DNA of 64,000 nucleotides from JAAYCI01 sp964370165 (GCA_964370165.1 CAYJIG010000003.1:1-64000), one strand, 5' to 3'; positions 25,195 through 33,667 are shown, counted from the first letter of the stretch. Notes: generated by a model not told the origin, from the sequence alone. A program made the numbers and translations.

Positions 25195-25805
25195 GTATCG
25201 TTTTACAAAATTTAGCTACATTTTTTGCGTATGCAGTAATTGCTATTTTCGTTCAAAATGCTGTTTTCACTCGTGGATTTGGTGTTTCACGTCTCATTCA
25301 TCTTGTCAGTGATTCTGCCACAAATAGCATGATATTCTGTGGGCTTTTATGTATCGGTAATCTCATCAGTGCCCCGCTTGGTTTTTTTGCACAACAACTG
25401 TTGGCCGAGCCCCAGCACTGGTACAGAGACTATGTGACTCCGCTTGCTTTTGTGGTATGTGCTTTGATTGCACTTTTGGTGATGGCGTTGATTGTTCTTG
25501 TTTTTCGCCCATACAACAAGGAAGAATGGCTGGATATTTTACCCATGGTGTGCCTAAACAATGCTATTCTTGGGCCTATCTTGATTACCTCTAGCCAAAA
25601 CTATGACTTTTTGCAAACCATGGGCTTCGCCCTTGGCAGTGGTATCGGCTATTCCCTTGCTGTATTGCTGGTAAGCGAAGGCGAGCATAAAATGAAAAAC
25701 AGTAATGTGCCTGAAACCTTCCGTGGTTTGCCTATAAAATTGCTTTATATCGGAATTTTATCACTTGCTATATACGCACTAACCGGCCACAGGGTGGCAA
25801 TTTAA
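25191..25805 (+). CDS. RnfA/NqrE-like membrane protein without the cluster cysteines
   Basis: A 204-residue six-segment protein. VQNAVFTRGFGVSR (about 21-34) corresponds to the canonical VNNFVLSxFLGICP of RnfA with Cys replaced by Ser (about residue 33), and LPMVCLNNAILGP (about 117-129) corresponds to LPLITVNCAVLG with Cys replaced by Asn (about residue 124); a cysteine three positions earlier (C121) is out of register. The start overlaps the RnfE-like stop (ATGA). A DUF1015 gene follows 19 bases after the stop and may belong to the same operon. Confidence 0.78.
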   Translation: MSIVLQNLATFFAYAVIAIFVQNAVFTRGFGVSRLIHLVSDSATNSMIFCGLLCIGNLISAPLGFFAQQLLAEPQHWYRDYVTPLAFVVCALIALLVMALIVLVFRPYNKEEWLDILPMVCLNNAILGPILITSSQNYDFLQTMGFALGSGIGYSLAVLLVSEGEHKMKNSNVPETFRGLPIKLLYIGILSLAIYALTGHRVAI

Positions 25806-25824
25806 ACCTAAACGAGGAATGTAT

Positions 25825-27102
25825 ATGTTTTTAGCTGCTAATATTTTACTTCCAAAAAAAGGTGTGGATTTAGAAAAATGGGCCGTGATTGCCTGCGATC
25901 AATTCACCAGCGAGCCTTTGTATTGGCACGACGCAGAAAGTCTGGTTGGCGATGCACCCAGTACGTTGCACATGATTTTGCCCGAAGTGTATTTGGAAGA
26001 GGAAAACGTGCAAAGTCGTATTTCTGATATTCACTCAAGTATGCTTACATACCACGATACTATTTTAACCACTTCTTTTAATGGGTTTGTTTATATCGAG
26101 CGAGAAACATCTTCCGGTACTCGGCAGGGACTTGTTGGAATGGTGGATCTTGAAGAATACGCTTATGAAAAAGGCACGCATCCAAAAATAAGGCCGTCTG
26201 AAAACACCGTTGAGGAACGTATCCCGCCACGTCTTGCTGTTCGTCGTGGTGCGAAACTGGAAAGCCCGCATATTTTACTATTGGTGGACGACGCTAAAAA
26301 AACGGTGATAGAGCCTTTGGCCGAGAAAAAAAATACACTTTTGCCATTATATGATGTGTCACTCATGCTTGGCGGTGGCAGTGCTCGCGCTTGGGCTGTG
26401 ACTGATAAAAAAGACATAGACGCCATATCAAATGCTTTATCTGCGCTTGAAGATGAAAATGAATTTTATCAAAAGTATCCGGCCGCAAAAGGCAAAACCA
26501 CGCCTTTTTCTTTAGCAGTAGGGGATGGTAACCACAGCCTTGCAACCGCAAAAGCCCTATGGGAAGAAACAAAAAGCACGCTTTCACAAAAAGAGCTTGA
26601 AAATCATCCTGCAAGGTATTGCCTTGTTGAGCTTGAAAATATCCAAAGTGATGCCATTAATGTGGAGCCTATCCACAGGGTGGTGTTTGGCGTGGGTCCT
26701 GATGCTGTAAAAAATGCTCTTTCAAAATATGCCAAAAACCACGGAATCACTGTATCAAATATTGAAGGTGGCCAGCATTTTTCATTAGTGTATGGCGAAA
26801 ACATGACAGAAGACGTATATTTGATCGACGCAAAAGAGCCTTTGGTGGTGGGAAGTGTGGATGCGTTTTTAGAACTATGCGCTGCGGAAAACCCCGAGAT
26901 GTATGTTGATTACGTGCATGGTGATGACAGTGTGAGCGCACTGGTGTCAGAACAAAAAGCTGTGGGACTACTTATGCCACCGTTTGCTAAAGATGACATA
27001 TTCCGAGGTGTTGCTTTGGGCGGTGTGCTACCTAAAAAGACATTTTCTATGGGACACGCAAAAGACAAACGCTATTATATGGAATGTAGGTCCATTTTAT
27101 AA
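25825..27102 (+). CDS. DUF1015-family protein
   Basis: A 425-residue cytoplasmic protein recognised as DUF1015 by its N-terminal VIACDQFTSEPLYW, IRPSENTVEERIPPRL and the central AVGDGNHSLATAKALWEE, the motif that gives the ATP/phosphate-site signature of the family. Some family members have been linked to serine kinase activity, but that cannot be assigned from sequence here. The ATG at 25825 is chosen, seven bases after GAGG; an ATG two codons earlier is too close to it. It is the last gene before a strong terminator and is probably cotranscribed with the Rnf-like trio. Confidence 0.82.
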   Translation: MFLAANILLPKKGVDLEKWAVIACDQFTSEPLYWHDAESLVGDAPSTLHMILPEVYLEEENVQSRISDIHSSMLTYHDTILTTSFNGFVYIERETSSGTRQGLVGMVDLEEYAYEKGTHPKIRPSENTVEERIPPRLAVRRGAKLESPHILLLVDDAKKTVIEPLAEKKNTLLPLYDVSLMLGGGSARAWAVTDKKDIDAISNALSALEDENEFYQKYPAAKGKTTPFSLAVGDGNHSLATAKALWEETKSTLSQKELENHPARYCLVELENIQSDAINVEPIHRVVFGVGPDAVKNALSKYAKNHGITVSNIEGGQHFSLVYGENMTEDVYLIDAKEPLVVGSVDAFLELCAAENPEMYVDYVHGDDSVSALVSEQKAVGLLMPPFAKDDIFRGVALGGVLPKKTFSMGHAKDKRYYMECRSIL

Positions 27103-27115
27103 TCTTAACAACTTT

Positions 27116-27153
27116 AAAAGGCAAAAACGACTAAAGTCGTTTTTGCCTTTTTT
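27116..27153 (+). terminator. Terminator after the DUF1015 gene
   Basis: GGCAAAAACGAC and GTCGTTTTTGCC form a perfect 12-bp stem with a 4-base loop, followed by six T. It sits ten bases before the tandem repeat array. Confidence 0.9.
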
Positions 27154-27162
27154 GATGCTAAT

Positions 27163-27459
27163 GCAGATGACGCCGAAAGAGGTGCTTTATCTGTAGCCTG
27201 AACGTCAGGCAAAGAGAAAGTATCTATTTCAAGGAAACAAAAAATGACCAGAGGGCGCATACTGTTTGTATGTAACCTCGCAGGCATTTTGCAGATGACG
27301 CCGAAAGAGGTGCTTTATCTGTAGCCTGAGCGTCAGGCAAAGAGAAAGTGCCTATTTCAAGGAAACAAAAAATGACCAGAGGGCGCATACTGTTTGTATG
27401 TAACCTCGCAGGCATTTTGCAGATGACGCCGAAAGAGGTGCTTTATCTGTAGCCTGAGC
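27163..27459. repeat. Tandem array of a 128-bp element, 2.3 copies
   Basis: Units start at 27163, 27291 and 27419, an exact 128-base period. Units 1 and 2 differ at only three positions; unit 3 is cut after 41 bases, at the stop codon of the ABC permease gene. Each unit holds inverted repeats: CAGAT...ATCTG (about 30 bases apart), GCCTGA-3-TCAGGC, and CATAC-5-GTATG. A core reading GACGCCGAAAGAGG...GTCAGGCAAAGAGAAAG recalls part of a glycine riboswitch, but GGAGAG and AAAGGAC elements are missing and no gene on the same strand follows. The array fills the gap between two convergent genes. Short frames in it repeat with the unit and are not counted as genes. Confidence 0.95.
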
Positions 27460-28277
27460 TATACTTTTAAGTCTCTCTTTTTATATGCAATACATCCTAT
27501 CACCAGCACGGCTACGTATATGGCTACATACACAGCTAGCGTACCGATAAATTTATCGTCCATCTCTATGGCGTTTTCCACGCTGAATGATATAAAAGGT
27601 GAGAAATACAGCAAAAACTCTGCGTCTTCACCTAGTAGTTCGCCTAAATATCCCAGCATATAGCTTACGATTATCACAGAACTGGCCACTGCGCCTGAGC
27701 CTGTTTTACTGCTGATTGATGCCAAGAACAAGGCTACTGCACCAAAAAACAAGGCGGTGAAACTGGTTGTTTTGGCCGAGGCTATTATGTCCATTATTTC
27801 GAATGTGTCGCCACCGTTTATCATGCCGCAAACAATGGTTGAGCATACTGCACATGTAAGAACTATTCCCGCCGCTATGGTTGCGGTGAAATATTTTGAG
27901 ATGTAAATTTCTTGCCTGCTTACAGCCAGTGCACTTAAAAACTCTATGGATTTTGTCTTTTCTTCTTTTGTTATCAGTCCGGCGGCGAATGTGGCCGAAA
28001 ATATGGATATCGCCACTAACACAAGGGCAAATATCATGCCGTAATATGTGGTGAAGTTTGACAAATCACTCATTTGCTCCATACCCACAAACTGAAGAAG
28101 TTCTTGTGGCATGTTGTCCAGCTTTAGCTGGCCCATATCTTTCACCGAAGGAAACAAAATCATGTATAGTGTCATGATGCTTGTGATGGCGATGCTCCAG
28201 CCTATGATGGCTTTCCGAGAAGTAAATAAATTGAACCTACACAGTTTCAATATATTTTTAAAGTCAATGTTTTTCAT
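27459..28277 (-). CDS. ABC transporter permease (ABC-2 type)
   Basis: A 272-residue membrane protein with six hydrophobic segments and the ABC-2 exporter layout: a first segment at about 24-45, then KEEKTKSIEFLSALAVSRQEIYISK, the cytoplasmic coupling region typical of this family, and a last segment ending YKKRDLKV. Its start overlaps the stop of the ATPase gene (ATGA), so the two form one exporter of a drug, lipid or peptide. Its stop codon abuts the truncated third unit of the 128-bp repeat, suggesting that repeat growth ended at the gene boundary. Confidence 0.85.
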   Translation of the reverse strand: MKNIDFKNILKLCRFNLFTSRKAIIGWSIAITSIMTLYMILFPSVKDMGQLKLDNMPQELLQFVGMEQMSDLSNFTTYYGMIFALVLVAISIFSATFAAGLITKEEKTKSIEFLSALAVSRQEIYISKYFTATIAAGIVLTCAVCSTIVCGMINGGDTFEIMDIIASAKTTSFTALFFGAVALFLASISSKTGSGAVASSVIIVSYMLGYLGELLGEDAEFLLYFSPFISFSVENAIEMDDKFIGTLAVYVAIYVAVLVIGCIAYKKRDLKV

Positions 28278-29107
28278 GACTGTTTATCCTCCTCGTAGTA
28301 TTCTATAAACTCGTCTTCTACTGTTTTTGTTTTGATTTCAAGCCATTCCAAATCCAAGGTATGTAGCTGTGCTACCAAATCGTTTATGTCGCTATCGATC
28401 TCAAACATTTCACTTTTGCCATCTTTGGTTTTATATGAAACTGTTTGCTTGTGTTTTATTTTAACTTCGCTCATGTCGAAATAATCTACTAAAACACCAT
28501 CTTTAATAATGGCTACTTTATCACAATATTTTTCCACCTCGCTTAGGTTGTGGCTTGATAGGAATATTGTTTTACCTTTTTCTTTCTCTTTTAAAAGTAG
28601 CTCGAAAAACTTGTTTTGCATCAGTGGGTCTAAGCCGCTTGTGGGCTCGTCCAGTATCATCAGCTCTGACTTTTTCAACAGACCCTGCACCAGCGATACT
28701 TTTTTCCTGTTGCCAAGGCTTAGCTCGGATATTACTTTTGATGTGTCCAGCTCGAAATACTCTGCCAGCTGGCTCATTTCTTCTTTTGATGTATCGGTGA
28801 ACTGCATGGCAAACTCAAGCAGCTTACCCACCGTGACATTCTCATAAAAGCTGGACTCACCCGGAATATAGCTTACTTTCTTTTTAATCTCTTTTGTGTG
28901 CTTGACACTGTCCAGCCCACACACGGTGATACTGCCTTCAGTGGGATGAATTATGTCCATGATGCTACGGATAGTAGTGCTTTTTCCGGCACCATTTTTC
29001 CCCACAAAGCCTACAACTTCGCCTTTGGGGACGCTAAGGTTTAGGTTTTTCACTGCTGTAAAGTTACCATATTTTTTAGTGAAATTCTTTATTTCAATAA
29101 TCGACAT
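28274..29107 (-). CDS. ABC transporter ATP-binding protein
   Basis: A 277-residue ATPase for the permease encoded next. Walker A GKNGAGKSTT (about residues 37-46), signature ELSLGNRKKVSLVQG, Walker B LMILDEPTSGLDP and the H-loop SSHNLSEVEKY are intact; a C-terminal extension of about 60 residues is typical of DrrA/CcmA-like exporters. The ATG at 29107 is chosen, six bases after AGGAGG; an ATG at 29113 overlaps that site. The substrate is unknown. Confidence 0.9.
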   Translation of the reverse strand: MSIIEIKNFTKKYGNFTAVKNLNLSVPKGEVVGFVGKNGAGKSTTIRSIMDIIHPTEGSITVCGLDSVKHTKEIKKKVSYIPGESSFYENVTVGKLLEFAMQFTDTSKEEMSQLAEYFELDTSKVISELSLGNRKKVSLVQGLLKKSELMILDEPTSGLDPLMQNKFFELLLKEKEKGKTIFLSSHNLSEVEKYCDKVAIIKDGVLVDYFDMSEVKIKHKQTVSYKTKDGKSEMFEIDSDINDLVAQLHTLDLEWLEIKTKTVEDEFIEYYEEDKQS

Positions 29108-29284
29108 GTACATCCTCCTAGAACTCTGAATTTAAACCTTGTATCATTTTATTATCATACCAACTATCGCCTAAAAACACAATGATATTTATTGTATTGA
29201 TATATTTTACTATAGGCTTGACATTTTACAAGCCTATAAAGTATTTACTACATATTGTCGCCTATTTTTGAATCAAAATTCTTA

Positions 29285-29340
29285 TTTTACGCAGATTTAA
29301 CATTTACATGCTTTTTGATTTAACATAGAAAATTTATACT
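29285..29340 (+). promoter_or_regulatory. Candidate Pho box and promoter of the pst operon
   Basis: TTTTACG (29285), TTTAACA (29296) and TTTAACA (29319) repeat at roughly 11-base phasing, with TTTACA at 29303, resembling the TT(A/T)ACA direct repeats bound by PhoP/PhoB. A TATACT -10 at 29335-29340 follows with no good -35, as expected for an activator-dependent promoter. It lies 57 bases before pstS, and phoB-phoR are encoded in the same cluster. The rest of 29108-29396 shows nothing else. Confidence 0.6.
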
Positions 29341-29396
29341 CCCTAGTAGCACGAAAAAAATAAAAACAATGCGATATGTGAAGGAGACATACGACA

Positions 29397-30299
29397 ATGA
29401 AAAAGAACTTAAGTATTATTTTGGCTCTACTTTTGATGATGAGCTTTGTTTTGGCCGGTTGCGGCGCTACTGAGGAAGCAACATCTACAGCAGGCTCCAC
29501 AGCAGGCTCTACAGCACCTGCAGAAGGCGAAGCCGCACCAATCACCGTAATCACTCGTGAAGACGGTTCCGGCACCAGAGGCGCTTTTGTTGAAATCACC
29601 GGCGTAATGGAAGACGACATCGACAACACCACCGTAAACGCCATCGTACACGACGGCACAGGCAAAGTACTGACAGCTGTTGCAAACGATCCCGGCGCTA
29701 TCGGTTATGTATCTTTAGGCTCTTTGAACGACACTGTTAAAGCTTTGAGCGTGGACGGCGTGGAAGCCACAAACGACAATGTTAAAGACGGCTCTTATGC
29801 AGTTGCAAGACCTTTCAACATCGCTACCCTTAAAGGCGCTGAACTGTCTGATGCTACACAAGACTTCATCAACTTTATCATGAGCGCTGAAGGTCAAGCT
29901 ATTGCCGACGAAGAAGGATTTATCTCTGTAGTAGAAGGCGAAGCTTTCACATCTACCAATCCCGAAGGCGAAATCATGGTTGGCGGTTCCACATCTGTGT
30001 ATCCTCTGATGGAGAAACTCAAAGAAGCTTACAACGCTATCAACCCAAATGTTACCATTAACATTGAAGGTATCGGTTCCACAGGCGGCATGACAGGCGC
30101 TCAAGAAGGCACATTCGATATCGGCATGGCCAGCAGAGAGCTGAAAGCTGAAGAGCAAGAAGTTCTTGATGGTACTGTGATTGCTCAAGATGGTATCGCA
30201 CTGATAGTAAATCTTGAAAACTCTTTGGAAAACATCACTCTTGCTCAAATCAAAGATGTGTACACCGAAGCTACCACAGACTTTAACGCACTTGGCTAA
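29397..30299 (+). CDS. pstS: Phosphate-binding lipoprotein PstS with permuted half-domains
   Basis: High-affinity phosphate capture outside the membrane for PstCAB. The 300-residue precursor has a signal peptide and lipobox VLAGC (Cys 21), then a short S/T/A linker. The order of halves is reversed compared with classic PstS: the part that is normally C-terminal comes first (ITVITREDGSGTRGAF, GAIGYVSLGSLNDTVKAL, ARPFNIATL), and the normally N-terminal part comes last (IMVGGSTSVYPLMEKLKEAY, GSTGGMTGAQEGTFDIGMAS, ending QIKDVYTEATTDF). Phosphate-contact serines and the GSGTR motif are all present, so binding is plausible. A hairpin terminator after the gene should lower expression of pstC relative to pstS. 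Confidence 0.9.
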   Translation: MKKNLSIILALLLMMSFVLAGCGATEEATSTAGSTAGSTAPAEGEAAPITVITREDGSGTRGAFVEITGVMEDDIDNTTVNAIVHDGTGKVLTAVANDPGAIGYVSLGSLNDTVKALSVDGVEATNDNVKDGSYAVARPFNIATLKGAELSDATQDFINFIMSAEGQAIADEEGFISVVEGEAFTSTNPEGEIMVGGSTSVYPLMEKLKEAYNAINPNVTINIEGIGSTGGMTGAQEGTFDIGMASRELKAEEQEVLDGTVIAQDGIALIVNLENSLENITLAQIKDVYTEATTDFNALG

Positions 30300-30328
30300 T
30301 TACACACATCACAAGTAAATGATACAAG

Positions 30329-30374
30329 CACATTGTAAAAAGCACATAAGTGTTTTTTACAATGTGATTTTTTG
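30329..30374 (+). terminator. Intercistronic hairpin terminator between pstS and pstC
   Basis: CACATTGTAAAAA pairs with TTTTTACAATGTG and is followed by ATTTTTT. Partial termination here would give more binding protein than permease, a common arrangement for ABC importers. Confidence 0.85.
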
Positions 30375-30457
30375 CCGAAGAAGTATGGTTTTTATATCAT
30401 GATGCCTAGTATGTAAAAATAATAGGTTTTGTGACAAAACTTTAGATAAGGTGAGCT

Positions 30458-31303
30458 ATGAAAGAGAAATTTTTTGGATTTTTGTTTTTACTTGCGGCAA
30501 CTGTTTCCGTGTTATCGGTTTTAGTTATCTGCATATTCCTGTTGGCCAGTGGTGTACCTGCCATGGCCGAAATCGGACTTTTTGACTTTTTGTTTGGCAC
30601 AAAATGGGCTCCTTCCAATGGTCTTTACGGGATATTCCCCATGATTGTAGGTAGTATCTATATCACGGCAGGTGCTGTTATCATCGGTGTGCCTATAGGG
30701 GTGTTGACCGCTGTTTTTGTTACAAAATACTGTGGTCCCAAGCTATATAAATATTTAAAGCCCGCCATAAACCTGATGGCAGGCATACCCTCTATCATCT
30801 ACGGTTTTTTTGGCATGACGGTAATGGTGCCATTTATTCGCAACAATATCGGCGGTACCGGCAACAGCATTTTCACGGCCAGCTTGCTTTTGGCGATTAT
30901 GATTTTGCCGACTATCATCAACTTGAGCGAATCGGCCATCCGTGCTGTGCCTGCCGCTTACTATGAAGGCGCACGTGCGTTGGGCGCTATGCATGAACAA
31001 GGCATATTCCGTGTGGTGCTTCCTGCGGCGAAATCCGGCATATTTGCCTCGGTTGTTTTGGGCATAGGCCGTGCTATCGGCGAGACCATGGCCGTTATAA
31101 TGATTGCCGGCAACCAGCCTAGACTTACCGCCAATATCTTGGAAGGTATTCGCACATTGACAGCTAATGTTGTTATGGAAATGAAATACGCCCAAGGCTT
31201 GCATGAAGATGCTCTTGTGGCCACCGGCGTTGTTTTGTTTGTATTTATCCTTATTATCAATATCAGCTTTTCACTAATCAAAAGAAAGGCGATGAACACC
31301 TAA
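30458..31303 (+). CDS. pstC: Phosphate ABC transporter permease PstC
   Basis: One of two membrane channel subunits of the phosphate importer. A 281-residue protein with six membrane segments; the binding-protein-dependent permease (EAA) loop reads EGARALGAMHEQGIFRVVLP, and the PstC-typical GIFPMIVGSIYITAGAVIIG and MAGIPSIIYGFFGM segments are present. Its last codons overlap the pstA start. Confidence 0.93.
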   Translation: MKEKFFGFLFLLAATVSVLSVLVICIFLLASGVPAMAEIGLFDFLFGTKWAPSNGLYGIFPMIVGSIYITAGAVIIGVPIGVLTAVFVTKYCGPKLYKYLKPAINLMAGIPSIIYGFFGMTVMVPFIRNNIGGTGNSIFTASLLLAIMILPTIINLSESAIRAVPAAYYEGARALGAMHEQGIFRVVLPAAKSGIFASVVLGIGRAIGETMAVIMIAGNQPRLTANILEGIRTLTANVVMEMKYAQGLHEDALVATGVVLFVFILIINISFSLIKRKAMNT

Positions 31304-32223
31304 TGAAAACTATCAGTTTACCTAATAAAACTACAGGCACAAAAAAACCTATTATGCAAGTTCGCACCAGACGTTTTCATCCCATGAAGCTTGTGGTGTA
31401 TCTCGCCGCTTTTGTAACTATTGTCGCTATCTTTTCTATTATTGCGTACATTTTGGTTATGGGTGTTCCTCAAATTATTGTGGAAGTGGAAAAGCTTGTT
31501 AGCGGTGCTCCTTCTTTATTTGATGTAACTTATAACTCTGATAATGTGTCCTTGGTGTTTGCTGTCTTTAATACCGTTTTGATGGTGGCAATTGCTTTAA
31601 GCATATCTTGTGTGTTTGGCATATTCACCGCTATTTACCTAGTAGAATATGCCAAAGACGGCAACAAGTTTGTGGAAATCATTCGACTTACCACCGAGAC
31701 GTTGTCCGGAATTCCATCCATTATTTACGGCTTGTTCGGCAGTATATTCTTTGTTACATTCTTAGGGCTTAGCTACAGCTTGCTAAGTGGTATTTTGACG
31801 ATTTCTATCATGATATTACCGCTTATCATTCGCTCTACAGAAGAAGCTTTGAAGGCCGTTCCAAGCAGTTATCGCGAGGCTAGCTTTTGCCTTGGTGCGG
31901 CGCGACTTCGTACTGTGTTTTTAGTGGTGCTGCCCAGTGCAGCAAACGGTATTATCTCAGGTATCATCTTGGCTATCGGACGCATTGTGGGCGAGACTGC
32001 CGCCTTGATTTACACTTCAGGAAGTACCACAAACATGGCTACTAATATCATGACCACCGGTGGACGTACTTTATCGGTGCACATGTATATGCTATCAAGT
32101 GAAGGACACTATATAGACCAAACTTACGCCACAGCCGCTATTTTGCTTATCATTATTTTGGCTATTAACGGCACATCTACCTTGATCGCCAAAAAACTTA
32201 TGCATGGCAATGAAGATTCTTAG
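31303..32223 (+). CDS. pstA: Phosphate ABC transporter permease PstA
   Basis: Second channel subunit, 306 residues, six membrane segments, with a basic N-terminal extension (KKPIMQVRTRRFHPMK). Conserved segments: ETLSGIPSIIYGLFG, the EAA loop REASFCLGAARLRTVFLVVL and GETAALIYTSG. The start overlaps the pstC stop. pstB follows after 20 bases. Confidence 0.93.
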   Translation: MKTISLPNKTTGTKKPIMQVRTRRFHPMKLVVYLAAFVTIVAIFSIIAYILVMGVPQIIVEVEKLVSGAPSLFDVTYNSDNVSLVFAVFNTVLMVAIALSISCVFGIFTAIYLVEYAKDGNKFVEIIRLTTETLSGIPSIIYGLFGSIFFVTFLGLSYSLLSGILTISIMILPLIIRSTEEALKAVPSSYREASFCLGAARLRTVFLVVLPSAANGIISGIILAIGRIVGETAALIYTSGSTTNMATNIMTTGGRTLSVHMYMLSSEGHYIDQTYATAAILLIIILAINGTSTLIAKKLMHGNEDS

Positions 32224-32243
32224 TATGAAGGGAACTATTGTTT

Positions 32244-32990
32244 ATGAAATTTGAAATAGAGAACGCCAACTTATTTTACGGTGATTTTCAAGCACTTAAA
32301 AATATCAACTTGCAAATTCCTGAAAAGGAAATCACCGCTTTTATCGGGCCTTCAGGGTGCGGTAAAACTACATTACTAAAAAGCCTGAATCGTATGAACG
32401 ATTTGGTGTCGGGATGCACAATCACCGGCCGTTTCATCATAGATGGTGAGGATATTTACGGCCAAATGGACCCAAATGCTTTGCGTAAAAAAACCGGCAT
32501 GGTGTTTCAAAAGCCAAATCCTTTTCCCATGAGCATCTACGACAATGTGGCTTACGGCCCACGTACCCATGGTGTTCGCTCTAAAGCTTTGCTGGATGAA
32601 ATTGTGGAAAAAGCTTTGCGTGATGCCGCTATTTGGGACGAGGTGAAAGATCGCCTGAAAAAGAATGCGCTGGGTATGAGTGGTGGCCAGCAACAGCGTC
32701 TTTGCATCGCCAGAGCACTTGCGGTAGAGCCTGAAGTATTGCTGATGGACGAGCCCACCAGTGCGCTTGATCCTATTTCTACCTCACGTATTGAAGAGCT
32801 TACATTAGAGCTGAAAAAAGATTATACTATAGTTATTGTTACTCATAACATGCAACAAGCCGCACGTATTTCCGATAACACTGCGTTTTTCCTTATGGGT
32901 GAAGTGGTTGAATATGGTAAAACCGAGGCCATTTTCTCTATGCCTACCGATAAACGCACAGAAGCATATATTACAGGGAGGTTCGGTTAA
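32244..32990 (+). CDS. pstB: Phosphate ABC transporter ATPase PstB
   Basis: Energises phosphate import. A 248-residue ATPase with Walker A GPSGCGKTT, Q-loop region MVFQKPNPFPMSIYDNV (the NPFPMSIYDN stretch is diagnostic of PstB), signature MSGGQQQRLCIARALA, Walker B VLLMDEPTSALDP and the switch histidine in VTHNMQQAAR. The ATG at 32244 is chosen, about ten bases after AAGGGAA; an in-frame TTG at 32238 is too close to it. phoU follows after only two bases. Confidence 0.95.
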   Translation: MKFEIENANLFYGDFQALKNINLQIPEKEITAFIGPSGCGKTTLLKSLNRMNDLVSGCTITGRFIIDGEDIYGQMDPNALRKKTGMVFQKPNPFPMSIYDNVAYGPRTHGVRSKALLDEIVEKALRDAAIWDEVKDRLKKNALGMSGGQQQRLCIARALAVEPEVLLMDEPTSALDPISTSRIEELTLELKKDYTIVIVTHNMQQAARISDNTAFFLMGEVVEYGKTEAIFSMPTDKRTEAYITGRFG

Positions 32991-32992
32991 TA

Positions 32993-33667
32993 ATGCCAAG
33001 AAGTAGATTTGATGCCCAGCTAAACCAGCTGAATGTGGAACTGATTAAACTAGGTGGCCTTTGTGAAGAAGCCATCCAATATGCCCTAAAGGCGTTGCTT
33101 GAAAACGATGATAACGCCGCAGACATTACCAGAGAACGTGAAAAAGCTATTGATAAAAAAGAGCGTGAAATAGAATCTTTATGCATGCGCCTTTTTATGC
33201 AGCAGCAACCTGTGGCCAGAGATTTGCGATATATTTCTTCGGCGCTTAAAATGATATCTGATATGGAGCGCATAGGTGATCAAGCGGCCGATATCGCCGA
33301 TATTTCAAAATATGTTCATTATGATTCCGCTACATGTGAAGTTCATTTGCGTGACATGGCCGATGCCACCGCTAAAATGGTGACCCAAAGTGTGGACTCT
33401 TACGTAAACTCCGACTTGGAGCTGGCTCGTCATGTTATCGCTTGCGATGACGTGGTTGATAATTTGTTTGATGAAATCAAAGCTGAGCTGATTTCTACCA
33501 TCCAAAGCGGTAAAGAAAGTGGCGAGTTTTGTCTTGACTTATTGATGATCACAAAGTATCTTGAACGTATAGGAGATCACGCTACCAACATTGCCGAATG
33601 GGTGGAGTATTCCATCACAGGTGTTCATAAAAATGAAGCCGTGTTGCAATCTCTTGGTGAAATATGA
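32993..33667 (+). CDS. phoU: Phosphate transport regulator PhoU
   Basis: A 224-residue all-helical protein of two homologous three-helix units, each with the metal-binding D/E pattern: KMISDMERIGDQAADIADIS (first) and MITKYLERIGDHATNIAEWV (second). PhoU links PstB activity to PhoR and limits phosphate uptake when phosphate is plentiful. Position between pstB and phoB fits this coupling role. Confidence 0.93.
   Translation: MPRSRFDAQLNQLNVELIKLGGLCEEAIQYALKALLENDDNAADITREREKAIDKKEREIESLCMRLFMQQQPVARDLRYISSALKMISDMERIGDQAADIADISKYVHYDSATCEVHLRDMADATAKMVTQSVDSYVNSDLELARHVIACDDVVDNLFDEIKAELISTIQSGKESGEFCLDLLMITKYLERIGDHATNIAEWVEYSITGVHKNEAVLQSLGEI

Noticed and set aside
27224..27415. 63-codon minus-strand frame in the 128-bp repeats
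   Set aside because: Its sequence repeats itself with the DNA unit and has no ribosome site; the repeat is better explained as non-coding.
27163..27459. Tandem glycine riboswitch
   Set aside because: Only parts of the conserved core are recognisable; GGAGAG and AAAGGAC elements are missing, the copies are near-identical duplicates and no gene follows on that strand.
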